Assembly: GCA_033807775.1 (NCBI GenBank)
Contig: CM066326.1
Location: 94,652,873 to 94,716,872, forward strand
Source of the DNA: Saussurea involucrata
Lineage: Eukaryota > Streptophyta > Magnoliopsida > Asterales > Asteraceae
Direction: 5' to 3'
Length of the DNA stretch: 64,000 nt
The notes under the pieces were generated by a model, which saw only the letters and a list, made by a program, of their open reading frames with translations, had not been told where the DNA came from and ran no database searches. Positions 32,989 through 43,097 of the stretch are shown here, one piece after another (the stretch's first letter is position 1; each line of letters begins with the position of its first letter). Both the position numbers and the translations under genes were made by a program.

Positions 32989-34839
32989 GGCCATCCGTAT
33001 CACAGCCCTCAAGCGTCACATCAGCTTTTCTCCTAACCCTCTCCTCAAACCCTCAAGCCCTAAAGTGGCGTAGCGCTACCCTCAAGCCCTCTTGCCACCT
33101 CATTTTTTTAATTCTTTTATTTGTACATTTAATTATTTAACAAAATAAAAATATTTATATATTTTTTAATATTTAATTCTTTTATTCATATCATTCATTA
33201 AAAATAAAAATTACAAAATAAATTTAAAAATTACAAAATAAATTTAAAAATCTACTCGTCGTCATTGTTGGGAACTTGGATACGCCAAATATGTTCGACC
33301 AAATCCGACCGAAAGTTATTATGAGTGCCCCGGTTTTTGACTTCTCGAACATTTGCCGCGCGTTGTTCCTCACTGATTTGGGTTTCGATATCATCCGTGA
33401 AAAGGTCGTTTTCATCGCCACCACAAATAGCATGGTCTTCGTCTTCGAGTATCATATTGTGTAATATGACACAAGCGTACATAATGTTTGCCAATCTTGT
33501 CGATTCCCATCCGCGTGTCGGGTTATGAAGTATATGCCAACGTTGTTTAAGCACGCCAAAAGCTCGTTCAACATCTTTACATGCCGCTTCTTGCGCGGAC
33601 TTGAACTTTTGTCGTTTAGGGTCCTGTGGGCACGTAAATGATTTTACGAAAGTAGCACATTCCGGATATATCCCATCCACTAGATAATATCTGTGCTCGT
33701 AGGTGGCTCCATTCACCTCAAAAGGGCAGTCGGGTGCTTTTCCATCATATACATCGTTCAAGATGGGCGACTGATTGAGAACATTGATGTCGTTGTTGGA
33801 ACCGGCAACACCAAAGTATGTGTGCCAGATCCATAGATCTTGAGAGGCCACTGCTTCTAGCATGATTGTCGGGTGCTCATGATCACCTCTCATGAATTGA
33901 CCTCGCCATGCTACCGGACAATTTGCCCACGCCCAGTGAGTACAATCTATGCTTCCGAGCATGCCGGGAAATCCGTGTTTAGCTTCATGCGCGGCGTACA
34001 ACTTCTGAATATCAATAAAAGTAGGCTTGCGTAAATATTTTTGACCATACAGTTCAATAATACTTGTGCAGAATTTGTACAGACAATCCCGTGACGTTTT
34101 CTCTCCCATGCGGATGTACTCGTCAAGTGCGTCAGCAGCTACTCCATACGCCAATTGCCGAATAGCGCAAGTACACTTTTGTATCGGAGAAAAACCTTGT
34201 TTGCGTCTGCCGTCCAACCGAAGTGTAAAATACGGATACTCTCCTTCTAAATCTTCAACTATTCGTTCGAATAGTTGCCTGCTCATCCTGAACCGCCGCC
34301 TAAACATATCTGGTGTATAAACCGGGTTGTTGCCAAAGTAGTCCCGCATAAGCCGCTCGTTTGCAGCTACTCGACCTCTTTCTATGTTCGCGGCCCTCTC
34401 TCTTCTTGACGATGAGGCGTTGCTACCATAAATTAATTGTGCAGTCTGTCGAAAAATTTCTCTTTGTAGATGCAACAACTCGTCGGTGTCTACGGATGAT
34501 GATGATGCGGTCGGTGAACCGGGTTGTGGCGAATCCATATTGTTTAAAATATAGAGAATGAGAGAGTTGTTTTGTGTGAAAAATAAAATAGGTTTTAGGA
34601 TTATATATATAGTGTGATTAAATTGAAAAAAATTTAAAATAAAAATAAAAATAAATATAGCCGTTGGAGTTTATTTATTTTCAAATTTAAAAAAAAAAAT
34701 TAAAAAACAAACAAATAAGTCTCGGGTTTATCGGGTTTTGGAACCCGCCTCCCATACCCGCAGAAGAAGCCCCCCCCCCACCACTACCCGCTCGAGCCCG
34801 TCCTACCCGAGCCCGAGCCCGCATGGGATACGGATGGCC
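32989..34839 (-). mobile_element. Complete PIF/Harbinger element, 1851 bp
   Basis: Perfect 13-bp terminal inverted repeats (GGCCATCCGTATC at 32989-33001, its complement at 34827-34839) flanked by the 3-bp duplication TAA (32986-32988, 34840-34842). It contains one intact transposase frame on the minus strand and no Myb-like partner gene. The right subterminal region is rich in CCCGAGCCCG words. Confidence 0.95.
33252..34538 (-). CDS. PIF/Harbinger transposase (DDE_Tnp_4 nuclease)
   Basis: A 428-residue uninterrupted frame, typical length for plant Harbinger transposases. N-terminal region (about 60-110): RDYFGNNPVYTPDMFRRRFR ... LFERIV helix-turn-helix-like segment; the RQLAYGVAADALDEY motif sits at 127-141. 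The DDE nuclease runs from about 190 to 385, with D198 (GSIDCTHWAW), D288 (YLVDGIYP) and E324 (ERAFGVLKQRW), followed by NIMYACVILHNMILEDE. It would cut TTA/TAA targets in the nucleus together with a Myb-like partner. No partner gene is in this element, so it would need one in trans. I saw no frameshift, stop or missing catalytic residue. A frame containing introns is not needed. There is no clear TATA box, but an A+T-rich leader (34540-34680) precedes it. Confidence 0.93.
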   Translation of the reverse strand: MDSPQPGSPTASSSSVDTDELLHLQREIFRQTAQLIYGSNASSSRRERAANIERGRVAANERLMRDYFGNNPVYTPDMFRRRFRMSRQLFERIVEDLEGEYPYFTLRLDGRRKQGFSPIQKCTCAIRQLAYGVAADALDEYIRMGEKTSRDCLYKFCTSIIELYGQKYLRKPTFIDIQKLYAAHEAKHGFPGMLGSIDCTHWAWANCPVAWRGQFMRGDHEHPTIMLEAVASQDLWIWHTYFGVAGSNNDINVLNQSPILNDVYDGKAPDCPFEVNGATYEHRYYLVDGIYPECATFVKSFTCPQDPKRQKFKSAQEAACKDVERAFGVLKQRWHILHNPTRGWESTRLANIMYACVILHNMILEDEDHAICGGDENDLFTDDIETQISEEQRAANVREVKNRGTHNNFRSDLVEHIWRIQVPNNDDE

Positions 34840-34842
34840 TAA

Positions 34843-35071
34843 GGATTTTTATTTTGTCATCAAAGGTTAAACTATAATATAAGAAATATGCTTTGTTGAT
34901 TAACTAATAAAACATAATATAACACAATGAATGTACTAAAAATGATTTAGGTATAAAATATTTTTTTCGATTAGATTTTTTTCCATTGAATTTTTTTTAC
35001 TATAATATAACCCTATATACAATATTCATAATGATGAAGGATGTATGACAAAATTATTACTACTAATGCAA

Positions 35072-35120
<49 letters not shown>

Positions 35121-35623
35121 ATAGGCTTGTGTAGTATGTTGCTTGTGTAATCAAAATAATAACCAACTTAACCATATATTAAGTATAGACTATATATGTA
35201 ACATATAATTTAATAAATGTTTAAAAAAATCATACTAAAATGACATAAGTTGAATAAATAAATAAAATTGATTAAAATGATAGAGATTATGGTTTTTGAA
35301 AAACCATGTAATGCAACATTTTATCAAGCATGCTGAAATATTGCTAAATTAGAAATTAGTTTTGGTAATTTGCAAATGTCAAATCAGTACTTTTTGCTGA
35401 TGTGACAGTGAATAGCATAAGAAATTGTTGGGAATAATTTGTAAATTAGAAATTGCTTTATGTGAAATCATGTTTTAAAGAGTATGTTTATGAAAAAATG
35501 TATGAATAATTTTATTTGTTAATAAAAATATTAATTTTTTTAAAGGCATAAATATTAAAAAATGAAAAATATAATTTATATTAAAGTACAATAAAAAAAT
35601 TACATATTAAAAAAAATACAAAC
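34843..35623. other. Non-coding spacer
   Basis: A+T-rich with no supported gene. It contains a (TA)n microsatellite at 35074-35119. The 35340-35460 part may belong to the left side of the decayed Harbinger described next, but I cannot match its terminus. Confidence 0.5.
35074..35119. repeat. (TA)n microsatellite
   Basis: About 23 TA units. Confidence 0.95.
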
Positions 35624-35760
35624 TTAACACATAAAAATACATCGTTGTTCGTTTAGAAGTTCTTCAAGTTGATGTTCGTACAATCTTCGTTGTGGTTCGC
35701 TCATTGTTGTGGGATCCATTTCCATCAACTTCATGATCATTTTCCGATTTTTTCGATCAT
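35624..35760 (-). pseudogene. Harbinger Myb-like protein, C-terminal fragment
   Basis: The minus frame DRKNRKMIMKLMEMDPTTMS then EPQRRLYEHQLEELLNEQ and a stop is the charged C-terminus of the NAM-associated/Myb partner of plant Harbinger elements. The rest of the gene is deleted. Confidence 0.65.
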
Positions 35761-35789
35761 TTCCATCGACTATTTTCAAATAAACAAGA

Positions 35790-36056
35790 GACTGCTAGGA
35801 AAGATGTAGAGAGCGTTTGGGGTACTCAATAATGAGAGCATGTATAATCATGCACAATATGATCGTCGAAGATGAACGTCATATTTCTATTCGTCAATTT
35901 GATGATATAAACGATGATGTTAATTTTACTATAACTACGCCTCAAATCTCTCGTAGCATACTTCCCGAGTACGAAAACTATCTCCAAAATCACATACAAG
36001 TACGTAATCGGTCAACGAATCATTGTTTACAATCAGATTTGATTGAAGATATTTAG
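35790..36056 (+). pseudogene. Harbinger transposase, C-terminal fragment with frameshift and deletion
   Basis: A short piece reading ETARKDVES (catalytic Glu region) is followed, after a frame change, by MRACIIMHNMIVEDERH and a tail ending SDLIEDI, the C-terminus of a Harbinger transposase. The catalytic domain is missing. Together with the Myb fragment on the other strand it marks an internally deleted element whose two genes were divergent. A GATGCTC(T) end near 36372 may be its right terminus. Confidence 0.7.
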
Positions 36057-37917
36057 CAAAGATTTAGAGAAGAAGAAAATGACGATTAATGTAATATTTT
36101 TACTTTGTATTTTAATTTAATGTTTTATAAATTAAGTATTTTATTTTATTATAATTATTTAATTGATAAAATATTTCGTATTAAATTATAGTAAAGAATA
36201 TTTAATTGTAGTTTTGTTGTTATTTGATTAAAATATAGTTTTTTATAATGAGGTGTCCTTTAGAAAGTGGTTGAAATTTCATTGTTGTGGAGGATAATTT
36301 CAAGATAATTGCAAAGCTGATGTGACGTTCATGTGGCACATCTGCAATTGTAATGAAATTTCATTGTTGTGGATGCTCTTAGATTTAAATTGGATTAGCA
36401 TGTGCAGTACCACTCAATGAAATAATAAAACTCAATCACCAAAATAACAATAACATTAATTGTATGAAGTATTATTGTAAATGACTTAAGAGACAAATAC
36501 ATATAGTTTAAAGAATGATGTTAATTATGGTAACAAAAAAATATGTTGATCAATAAATAATATGTAGAAATATGTAAATTTCTCTTTTGAATATTTTTCC
36601 GTAAGTATTTAATAAACGATGGTGAACTAAAAACGACGTCATTCTCATCGTTACCACAAACCCATAGACGGTGAACGAAAGGCAAAACCTTCTGTGGTTA
36701 TAATCATCAAACCATCATCAACGCCGTTCTCATAGTCACCACAAACCCATTGAAAGTGAACAAAGAGCCAAACCCTCCGCAACTATAAATGTCTCTCCTT
36801 AGATTTAGTGTAGAATCTTGAAATAAAAGAAGACCTACATTAGTAAGAAGGATTTAAAGAGAAATAAGATTTTTTTATCATTTTATAGGAATAAGGTTTT
36901 GGTGTGCAAAGAGGAATGTGCATATGTGTGTGTATGTGAGAGAGAGAGAGAGAGAGAGAGATGGAGTAGAGAAACTTACAGGTTCCGTAAGCTGTGATTT
37001 ATTTCCTTTGATTTGATGGTAGAGACGCCGTTGTTTTTGTGGATGTTTGGGCGGAAGACGGAACAAAAGAGATGATGGTGGTAAGGAAGTTGATAGGTTT
37101 GAGGTTAATTAACTAATTAATACAATTAATATTTCATAGCTTAAAAGAAATTCAAAAGGCTAGAAAAATCAGGAAGCAAATCATTTTGAAATACTTGATT
37201 GTAGTGATGCTAGGTAGGATGTCTAGTATTTTGCTTTTATAGATATATAGATATAGATATAGATTGATAAGAGGTGATTTTGAAGTTTGAAATCTGAATC
37301 AATAAGACCATTTGTTTTTGTAACTGATAAATTTTTTAATTTGTTTAAATTATCTATTTTACCCATTAGAATATTATAATGTTGAATTTATATACAAGTT
37401 TATACAATTTCATCGTCATTACAAAATTTACATATAACTTATAAAATTAGAATAGGCTTAATCAATTGAGAGAGGATAATATATTTAAATTATTACCTAC
37501 TTTTAGTAAATAGAGTTTTATTATAATTCAAGTGGATCGAACTGAAAGAAATGATCTATAATTAAGGTTAATTGATCGAGAATAATAAGAGACAAATAAA
37601 GTGTTGTTTTATCTCTTACCAAATAAGAAGTCGATAAAACATAAACAACTAAAATTTTGAGAAAAACAAACAATCTATACAACCCAACCTCTTACCGAAT
37701 CAGACATAAAAATTTAATAAAAACTTTTTTTAAAACAAACAAGAATTTAATGACCATTAATATTGATAATTCGTTTAAAAGATTTTTTCTAAATTTGGAG
37801 GAAACAACAGGGACCATTAATGTAATTCACTTTTTTTTTTTGGATATGAAAAGGAGATATTCCAGAAATTTGTGGAAAGAAGAAAAATAATCCCACACAT
37901 TTCTGCACCACGATCTC
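36057..37917. other. Region upstream of the GST gene
   Basis: Mostly non-coding. It contains a (GA)n tract (36938-36962), a minus-strand exon-like stretch (37066-36983) ending in a good donor GGAACCTGTAAGT, an imperfect duplication around ACCACAAACCCAT (36652 and 36739), and at 37263 a minus-strand TCTATATCTATATC preceded by A that resembles a Helitron 5' end. No complete gene is supported. Confidence 0.45.
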
Positions 37918-37918
37918 A

Positions 37919-37927
37919 TATTTATAA
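37919..37927 (+). promoter_or_regulatory. Probable TATA box of GST gene
   Basis: TATTTATAA followed by CCCCACTCCCCAC, 118 bp before the ATG. This is a normal distance for a short plant leader of about 85-90 nt. Confidence 0.6.
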
Positions 37928-38044
37928 CCCCACTCCCCACATCCCAAATTACTCGCATCTCATTCCATATTTGGATCCATCATCTTCACCCTTTCTTTCG
38001 TCCTTCAAAGTTGCAGAGATCTCTAGCCAATACTAGCACTAATC

Positions 38045-38858
38045 ATGGCCATCAAACTCTTCGGAGCCCCGGGTTCAACCGCAACACTCCGAGTTAAGGC
38101 TTGCCTTGCCGAGAAGGACCTTGATTACGAGTTCGTTAATGTCGATATGGGCGCCAAAGAACACAAGAAGCCTGAATTCCTTTCCCGTAACGTACGCTAA
38201 ACTGAAATTATTATTTAGTATATATCATCGAAGTTTTGCTTCAGTTTTATTTTGAATTGATGTTTCTAATTGTATTCTGCAGCCGTTTGGTCAAGTTCCA
38301 GCGTTCGAGGATGGTGATCTTAAACTGTTCGGTAGGTTGAGAAATGATTTTAGATTTGTTTGATTATTCGATCAGTTTTTATTTAAATTTTGATGAAATA
38401 GTCAAATTGATGCAGAATCAAGGGCGATTTCGCAATACATAGCTCACGCATACGCCGATAAGGGGAACGATCTGATCATCAAGGATGTGAAGAAGATGGC
38501 GATACTGTCGGTGTGGATGGAAGTGGAATCTCAGAAATATGAACCGGCGGCTTCAAAGCTGATATGGGAGCTGTGTTTGAAGCCGATGTGGGGGATGCCG
38601 GTAGACGAGGCGGCAGTGGAGGAGAACGAGAAGAAGCTGGAGGAGGTGCTGGACATCTACGAAAAACGGCTGTCGGAGAGCAAATATTTGGGCGGAGATT
38701 GCTTCACGTTGGCGGATCTCCACCACCTCCCTAACCTAAAGTACTTGATGGGAACAAAGGTGAAGAAGGTGTTTGACGCGCGGCCGCATGTCAGCGCGTG
38801 GGCTTCGGAAATCCTTTCGAGGCCTGCCTGGGTGAAAGCGACGGCCACGGTCGCTTAA
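38045..38858 (+). CDS. Phi-class glutathione S-transferase (GSTF), three exons
   Basis: Exons 38045-38191, 38283-38331 and 38416-38858, all with GT...AG introns, giving 212 residues, the usual phi-class length. The two-intron, three-exon layout is that of plant GSTF genes. The N-terminal thioredoxin-like domain (1-80) begins MAIKLFGAPGSTATLRV, in which Ser11 is the expected catalytic residue that activates the glutathione thiol. GQVPAF provides the cis-Pro and ESRAI the Glu-Ser that binds the gamma-glutamyl group. The helical C-terminal domain carries the folding motif FTLADLHHLPN. The enzyme conjugates glutathione to electrophiles and reduces peroxides in the cytosol, and is commonly stress-induced. 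It is intact, with conserved splice sites, and is the only ordinary host gene in the window. Which GSTF orthologue it is cannot be decided by eye. Confidence 0.95.
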
Positions 38859-38926
38859 TTGTGATTTTGATGAGAATGAATGGATTCCACGCCACGTGTA
38901 TGCGCGCAATCTCATGTTGCCCTTTG

Positions 38927-38945
38927 AATAAATAATCAATAAATA
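38927..38945 (+). terminator. Polyadenylation signals of GST gene
   Basis: Two AATAAA hexamers lie 70-90 bp after the stop codon, just before the hAT insertion at 39042. Confidence 0.6.
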
Positions 38946-39041
38946 AAAAGTTTCTATTGTTTCCGATCAAACCTATTTTCAGTTGCTGTAAATGTAGAAA
39001 AAATAAATAACGGGTGAAAGTAAAATATTTGCAGTTTTTAC

Positions 39042-40156
39042 TAGGGGTGAGCAATACCGGGTACCCGGCCTATTTTCATGGAACCAGAACCGGAACCGGA
39101 ACCGGCGGTTCCTAGAAAGAAGGAACCGGAACCGGAACCGGAACCGCTCCTGTCGGTTCTCATAATTTTGGAACCGGTCCCGAAACCGCTGGGAACCGGT
39201 TCCGGTTCCGGGTACCCGCCTACCAATTGTTTTTTTAATTTTTAACATTTTAAATGTCCAACAACTTCTTCCATAAGCAATTTTGGTGTTCGTGTACGTT
39301 CGTTTAAAAAATATAGTCGTTTATGTTTGTTTGTTAAAATGTTAAACGAACACAAACGAACTTAAACAAACTTTAATCGAACACATTTATATTTAAAAAA
39401 ACAAATGGTGCAACCACTCTAATAAGGTGCTCCATTAATATTTTTACAAAGCCTCAAGCCAAAGGGCTCAAGGGAAAGGGCTCAAGCCAAAGACTAAACC
39501 CAAGCAATGTAGTGAATCCATTAATATTTTTACAAAGCCTCAAGCCAAAGGGCTCAAGGAAAAGGGCTCAAGCCAAAGGCTAAACCCAAGCAATGTAGTG
39601 AACTAGTGATGCAATTGAAAGGGAAGAGATGAAGGTTATATATACTGAAAGATGAGGCATGATTTTCTCAAAATTTTCGATGTGGGACAAGGTCTTTCAT
39701 CAAAAACTGAAAGATGGTGCTGCCAGCTCCCACATCGCTAAGAGTAAACAATTTTTTTAAGGCCTAACACTATATATACAATTTGTCAACCTTTTATGAA
39801 TGTTCTTTAACAATTTTTTCTTAAACTAGTAATCTTTATTTAGATAATTTTAAAATTTTAATTATTAATCTAATTTAGATATTTTTTCACATAGATTAAA
39901 TATGTAATAAATATTAAATATTAGATATTTTCTATTAAAATGTACCGGGTACCCAGCGGTTTCGGTTCTGGGTACCCAGCGGTTCCGGGTACCCGGTCCC
40001 GGCGGGTACCCAGCGGGTAGCGGTTCTACAAAAATGAGAACCGGAACCGGACCCAGTCATATCGGTTCCGTTATTTTAGGAACCGGTTCCAGAACCGGCA
40101 GTTTCGGAGCGGTTCCGGTTCCAAAGGCGGGTACCCAGTTTCGCTGCTCACCCCTA
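39042..40156. mobile_element. Non-autonomous hAT element, 1115 bp, 3' of GST
   Basis: Terminal inverted repeats TAGGGGTGAGCA ... TGCTCACCCCTA with the perfect 8-bp duplication GTTTTTAC (39034-39041, 40157-40164). Both subterminal regions are packed with GGAACCGG and GGGTACCC words (39055-39215 and 39950-40140), likely transposase-binding repeats. There is no transposase. Frames such as 38979-39248 and 40034-40264 are only the repeats read through. Confidence 0.93.
39431..39602. repeat. Two tandem 86-bp units inside the hAT element
   Basis: TCCATTAATATTTTTACAAA and the following 66 bp, with internal CTCAAGCCAAAG repeats, occur twice head to tail (39431 and 39517). Confidence 0.85.
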
Positions 40157-40164
40157 GTTTTTAC

Positions 40165-40438
40165 CATGATGAAAATAATAAAAATGGGTATCTTTTTTTT
40201 TGAAAATAGGAGGTTTTTGAATATAATCATCAATATATATATATATATAAAGAAGAATGTATGAGAGAGGGTTAAGGAGAGGCCATCATTGAAGCCTTAA
40301 AATTTTGTGAAAATTTAGCATTTTTTAAATAGAAAATGTAGCATTAAATGTCTTTAACCTTTCATTTTCTATACATTTTTTTTTATTTTTTATTTTTTGA
40401 ACGACAGTTTAACACACACACACGTTTCCTGGGGTATC
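40165..40438. other. Spacer between hAT and element E
   Basis: A+T-rich, with a short (TA)n run near 40231-40248. No gene is seen. Confidence 0.5.
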
Positions 40439-40659
40439 TGTAACACCCGTAATTTCCGGATAAGTACAACTTCGAATCGGTGTGGAACCGATCTTTAAGA
40501 AAAATATGAAAAATAGGATTTTGGATTAAATCCTAGATTTTATGGTATTGTTGGATGGGTAATTCGAATACGAGTCCAACGGTTCTTTCCGGAGCGAAAT
40601 CGGAGCTAAAACGAAGAAGTTATGGCCAAAACAACTTTCGGTGCAATCTCGGCTAAAGT

Positions 40660-40816
40660 GACCAGCGAAAGTGACACAACGAGAGTGACATGGTCACTTT
40701 AGCATGTCACTTTAGCATGTATCAAATCTGATGGAAAACTTGGGAACTTTCGGTACATTTTGTGCGAAAGTGACACAGCGAGAGTGACATGGTCACTTTA
40801 GCATGTCACTTTAGCC
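40660..40816. repeat. GTGAC/GTCAC inverted-repeat cluster in E LTR
   Basis: Two copies of a roughly 50-bp block with GCGAAAGTGACACA, GCGAGAGTGACATG, then GTCACTTTAGCATGTCACTT. The AAAGTGAC and GTCACTTT words are complementary. Copied in the right LTR at about 58404-58560. Confidence 0.8.
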
Positions 40817-42063
40817 GTCGGGAACCTGGAGTTTAAAAATACGATTTCAACCCCATTTCACTCCTCACTTCTCCCATATCATCCCTTTCTCTCCCAAACC
40901 GAAACCCTAAGCCTCCAAAGTCAATTTTGAGCTATTTAGCCACAAGATTCGAGTTTTGCAAGTGATCTTCTTCATCTACCATGGTTTTAGGACACAATCT
41001 TGAAACCCTTTCACTTCATCTTCTCCACCAATTTCTAGGTGTTTTAACCAACCCTTCCACTCCATTTGAAGATTAGGAGTTGTAGTGCATCTTGGAGGTT
41101 GTAGAGACATTTTGGGTTGGTGGATTCAAGTATGGTTAAGGTAAATCTCCTCTTCTCTTCATTTTGAAGTTAGGGTTTTGGATAAGTGAGTATTTTGGTA
41201 TATTATGGATGGATGATGATTCTTTATGGTTAGACTTGGTTATTGATGGTTGGAAATTCATAAATCTAGGTTTTGGAAGTTTTGGCTTGAAGATGCAAAC
41301 TTCATCAAAGGAGCTTACGTTGGAGAAACTCTAGATTTAACTTAATCTAGCAAAGGTGAGTTCAAGTTGATTTGTGAAAACTTTGTACATGCCAAAAATA
41401 GTATTTTCCAAATGAGTGTGTGTTTTACTTGAAAATATCAATTGTTGAGTTGTTTGGGTAATTTAACCTCTTGTAGTATTTATCTTCATAAATGTGTAAA
41501 ACACCCATAATTGGGATTTTGGGATATTTGATGTTTAGAAATCATAATTATATCCTTAAAAGATTTATTACTCAAAATGGAGTCTATTTGATGGTTTAAT
41601 CATATGTGTATAAATGATTTTATAAACCATTTGGGAGAATGCACGGTTTAGTGTCAATAACCATATTGAGAATTATAAGGGTGTGAGTCCTTTTGGGAAA
41701 ACCCTTTTTGTTTAAACCGTGTTGAGTTCTGGGTTGATAATAATCTTATGGTACTTGTCTACCCGATGGATGTTTAAATGCATTTCTATGTTATTTGATG
41801 ACCGTTATTTATGGGACTAATATGTTTGAGCATTTTGCTCGGTTTTGACTTGAGATAGTCTTGGGACAATTGTCCGGTTTAAAGGATTCAATGTGGAGTC
41901 TTGTTATGGGTTGCTTTTATTGCACCATTTTGTATTTATTGCACGTTTGGATATTTACATGCTTGGGTGAGTGAGTCATTCCGTGATTGGCATGTTGTTA
42001 TAGAATGTGTTGCATGGAATCCATAGGCACGTGAGTCAGTCTTTATTTGATGGTCTGCTAGGT

Positions 42064-42182
42064 GTTGCATTTATGCTGAAGGCACCAACGTATCACAAGG
42101 TGTCGCATTTATGCTGAAGGCACCAACGTATCACAAGGTGTCGCATTCATGCTGAAGGCACTAAGGTATCTCAAAGTGTCGC
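42064..42182 (+). repeat. 38-bp tandem repeats in E LTR, left of D
   Basis: Units of the form GTGTCGCATTTATGCTGAAG plus 18 bp repeat about three times here and continue at 53990-54087 after element D, which inserted inside the array. Confidence 0.9.
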
Positions 42183-43097
42183 TATAACAACCCAACATTT
42201 TTAAACATTTCATTTCTCATAATAAAACACGCAAGGTCATAAAACATAGAGTATCCCAGAATCGGGACCCAAAATTTCCTTACATTAAAACAAAAGTGGT
42301 TGGCGGAAACAACCTACACAACTGAGAAATAAACTAAATTGTACTATAGTGTCGCTATACTAACAAACTGCCTCGCTAGCTCCTTGCTCACTTGCTAGAG
42401 CCTTTCATCACCTGCTTTCCTGAAAAGGTTTTAGTTTGAAAATGCGAGGGTTAGACCATAAGGTCTAGTGAGTCCCTCCTAACAGTTATCAAAGCATTTA
42501 AACAATTTATCATTTTCAGCATAAAACATTCATAAAACTGTTCAGATAAGATCATTTTTGGTAGGGGTGTTCATCGGTTGACATCCAATGGATGTGAGGG
42601 GAACCGAACCGATCCAATCATCCATTGGATGTTGGATTTTTCCAACCGAACCGATCCAATCATCCTTTGGATGTTGGATTTTTCCAATCCAATGGATGAT
42701 TGGATCGGTTCGGTTCCATCCAATATCCATTTTTATTAGATATCCATTGGATCAGTTCGGTTTCATCCAATGTTAACCGGATCAGATTGGATCCATCCGA
42801 TCCGATCATCCATTTTCATCCAATGTTAACCGGATCAGATTGGATCCATCCGATCCGACATCCAATGGATGATCGGATCAGATCCATCCGACATCCAATG
42901 TTTTAAATCCAATTTTCAACAATGCACATAAATAATAATATTCCGAAATACTTAATTATCCATTCAAAAGTCCAAACTAGTGCTAAAAAGTAAAAACATA
43001 CAACTACCAAATATAACCCCATACAAAAGTTACAAAAGTTCTATTGAAAAGTGGAAAGTGGAAAATGATAAACAATTAAACAAAAGTCCGCAACAAC

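Noticed and set aside
36878..37066. Small minus-strand gene with a Ser/Leu-rich tail
   Set aside because: The tail is the (GA)n microsatellite after a likely donor site. At most one captured exon is present, so it was left as part of the spacer description.
38979..39248. Arg/Gly/Ser-Gly-rich proteins in the hAT subterminal repeats
   Set aside because: These frames are tandem GGAACCGG words translated in different phases within a non-autonomous element.
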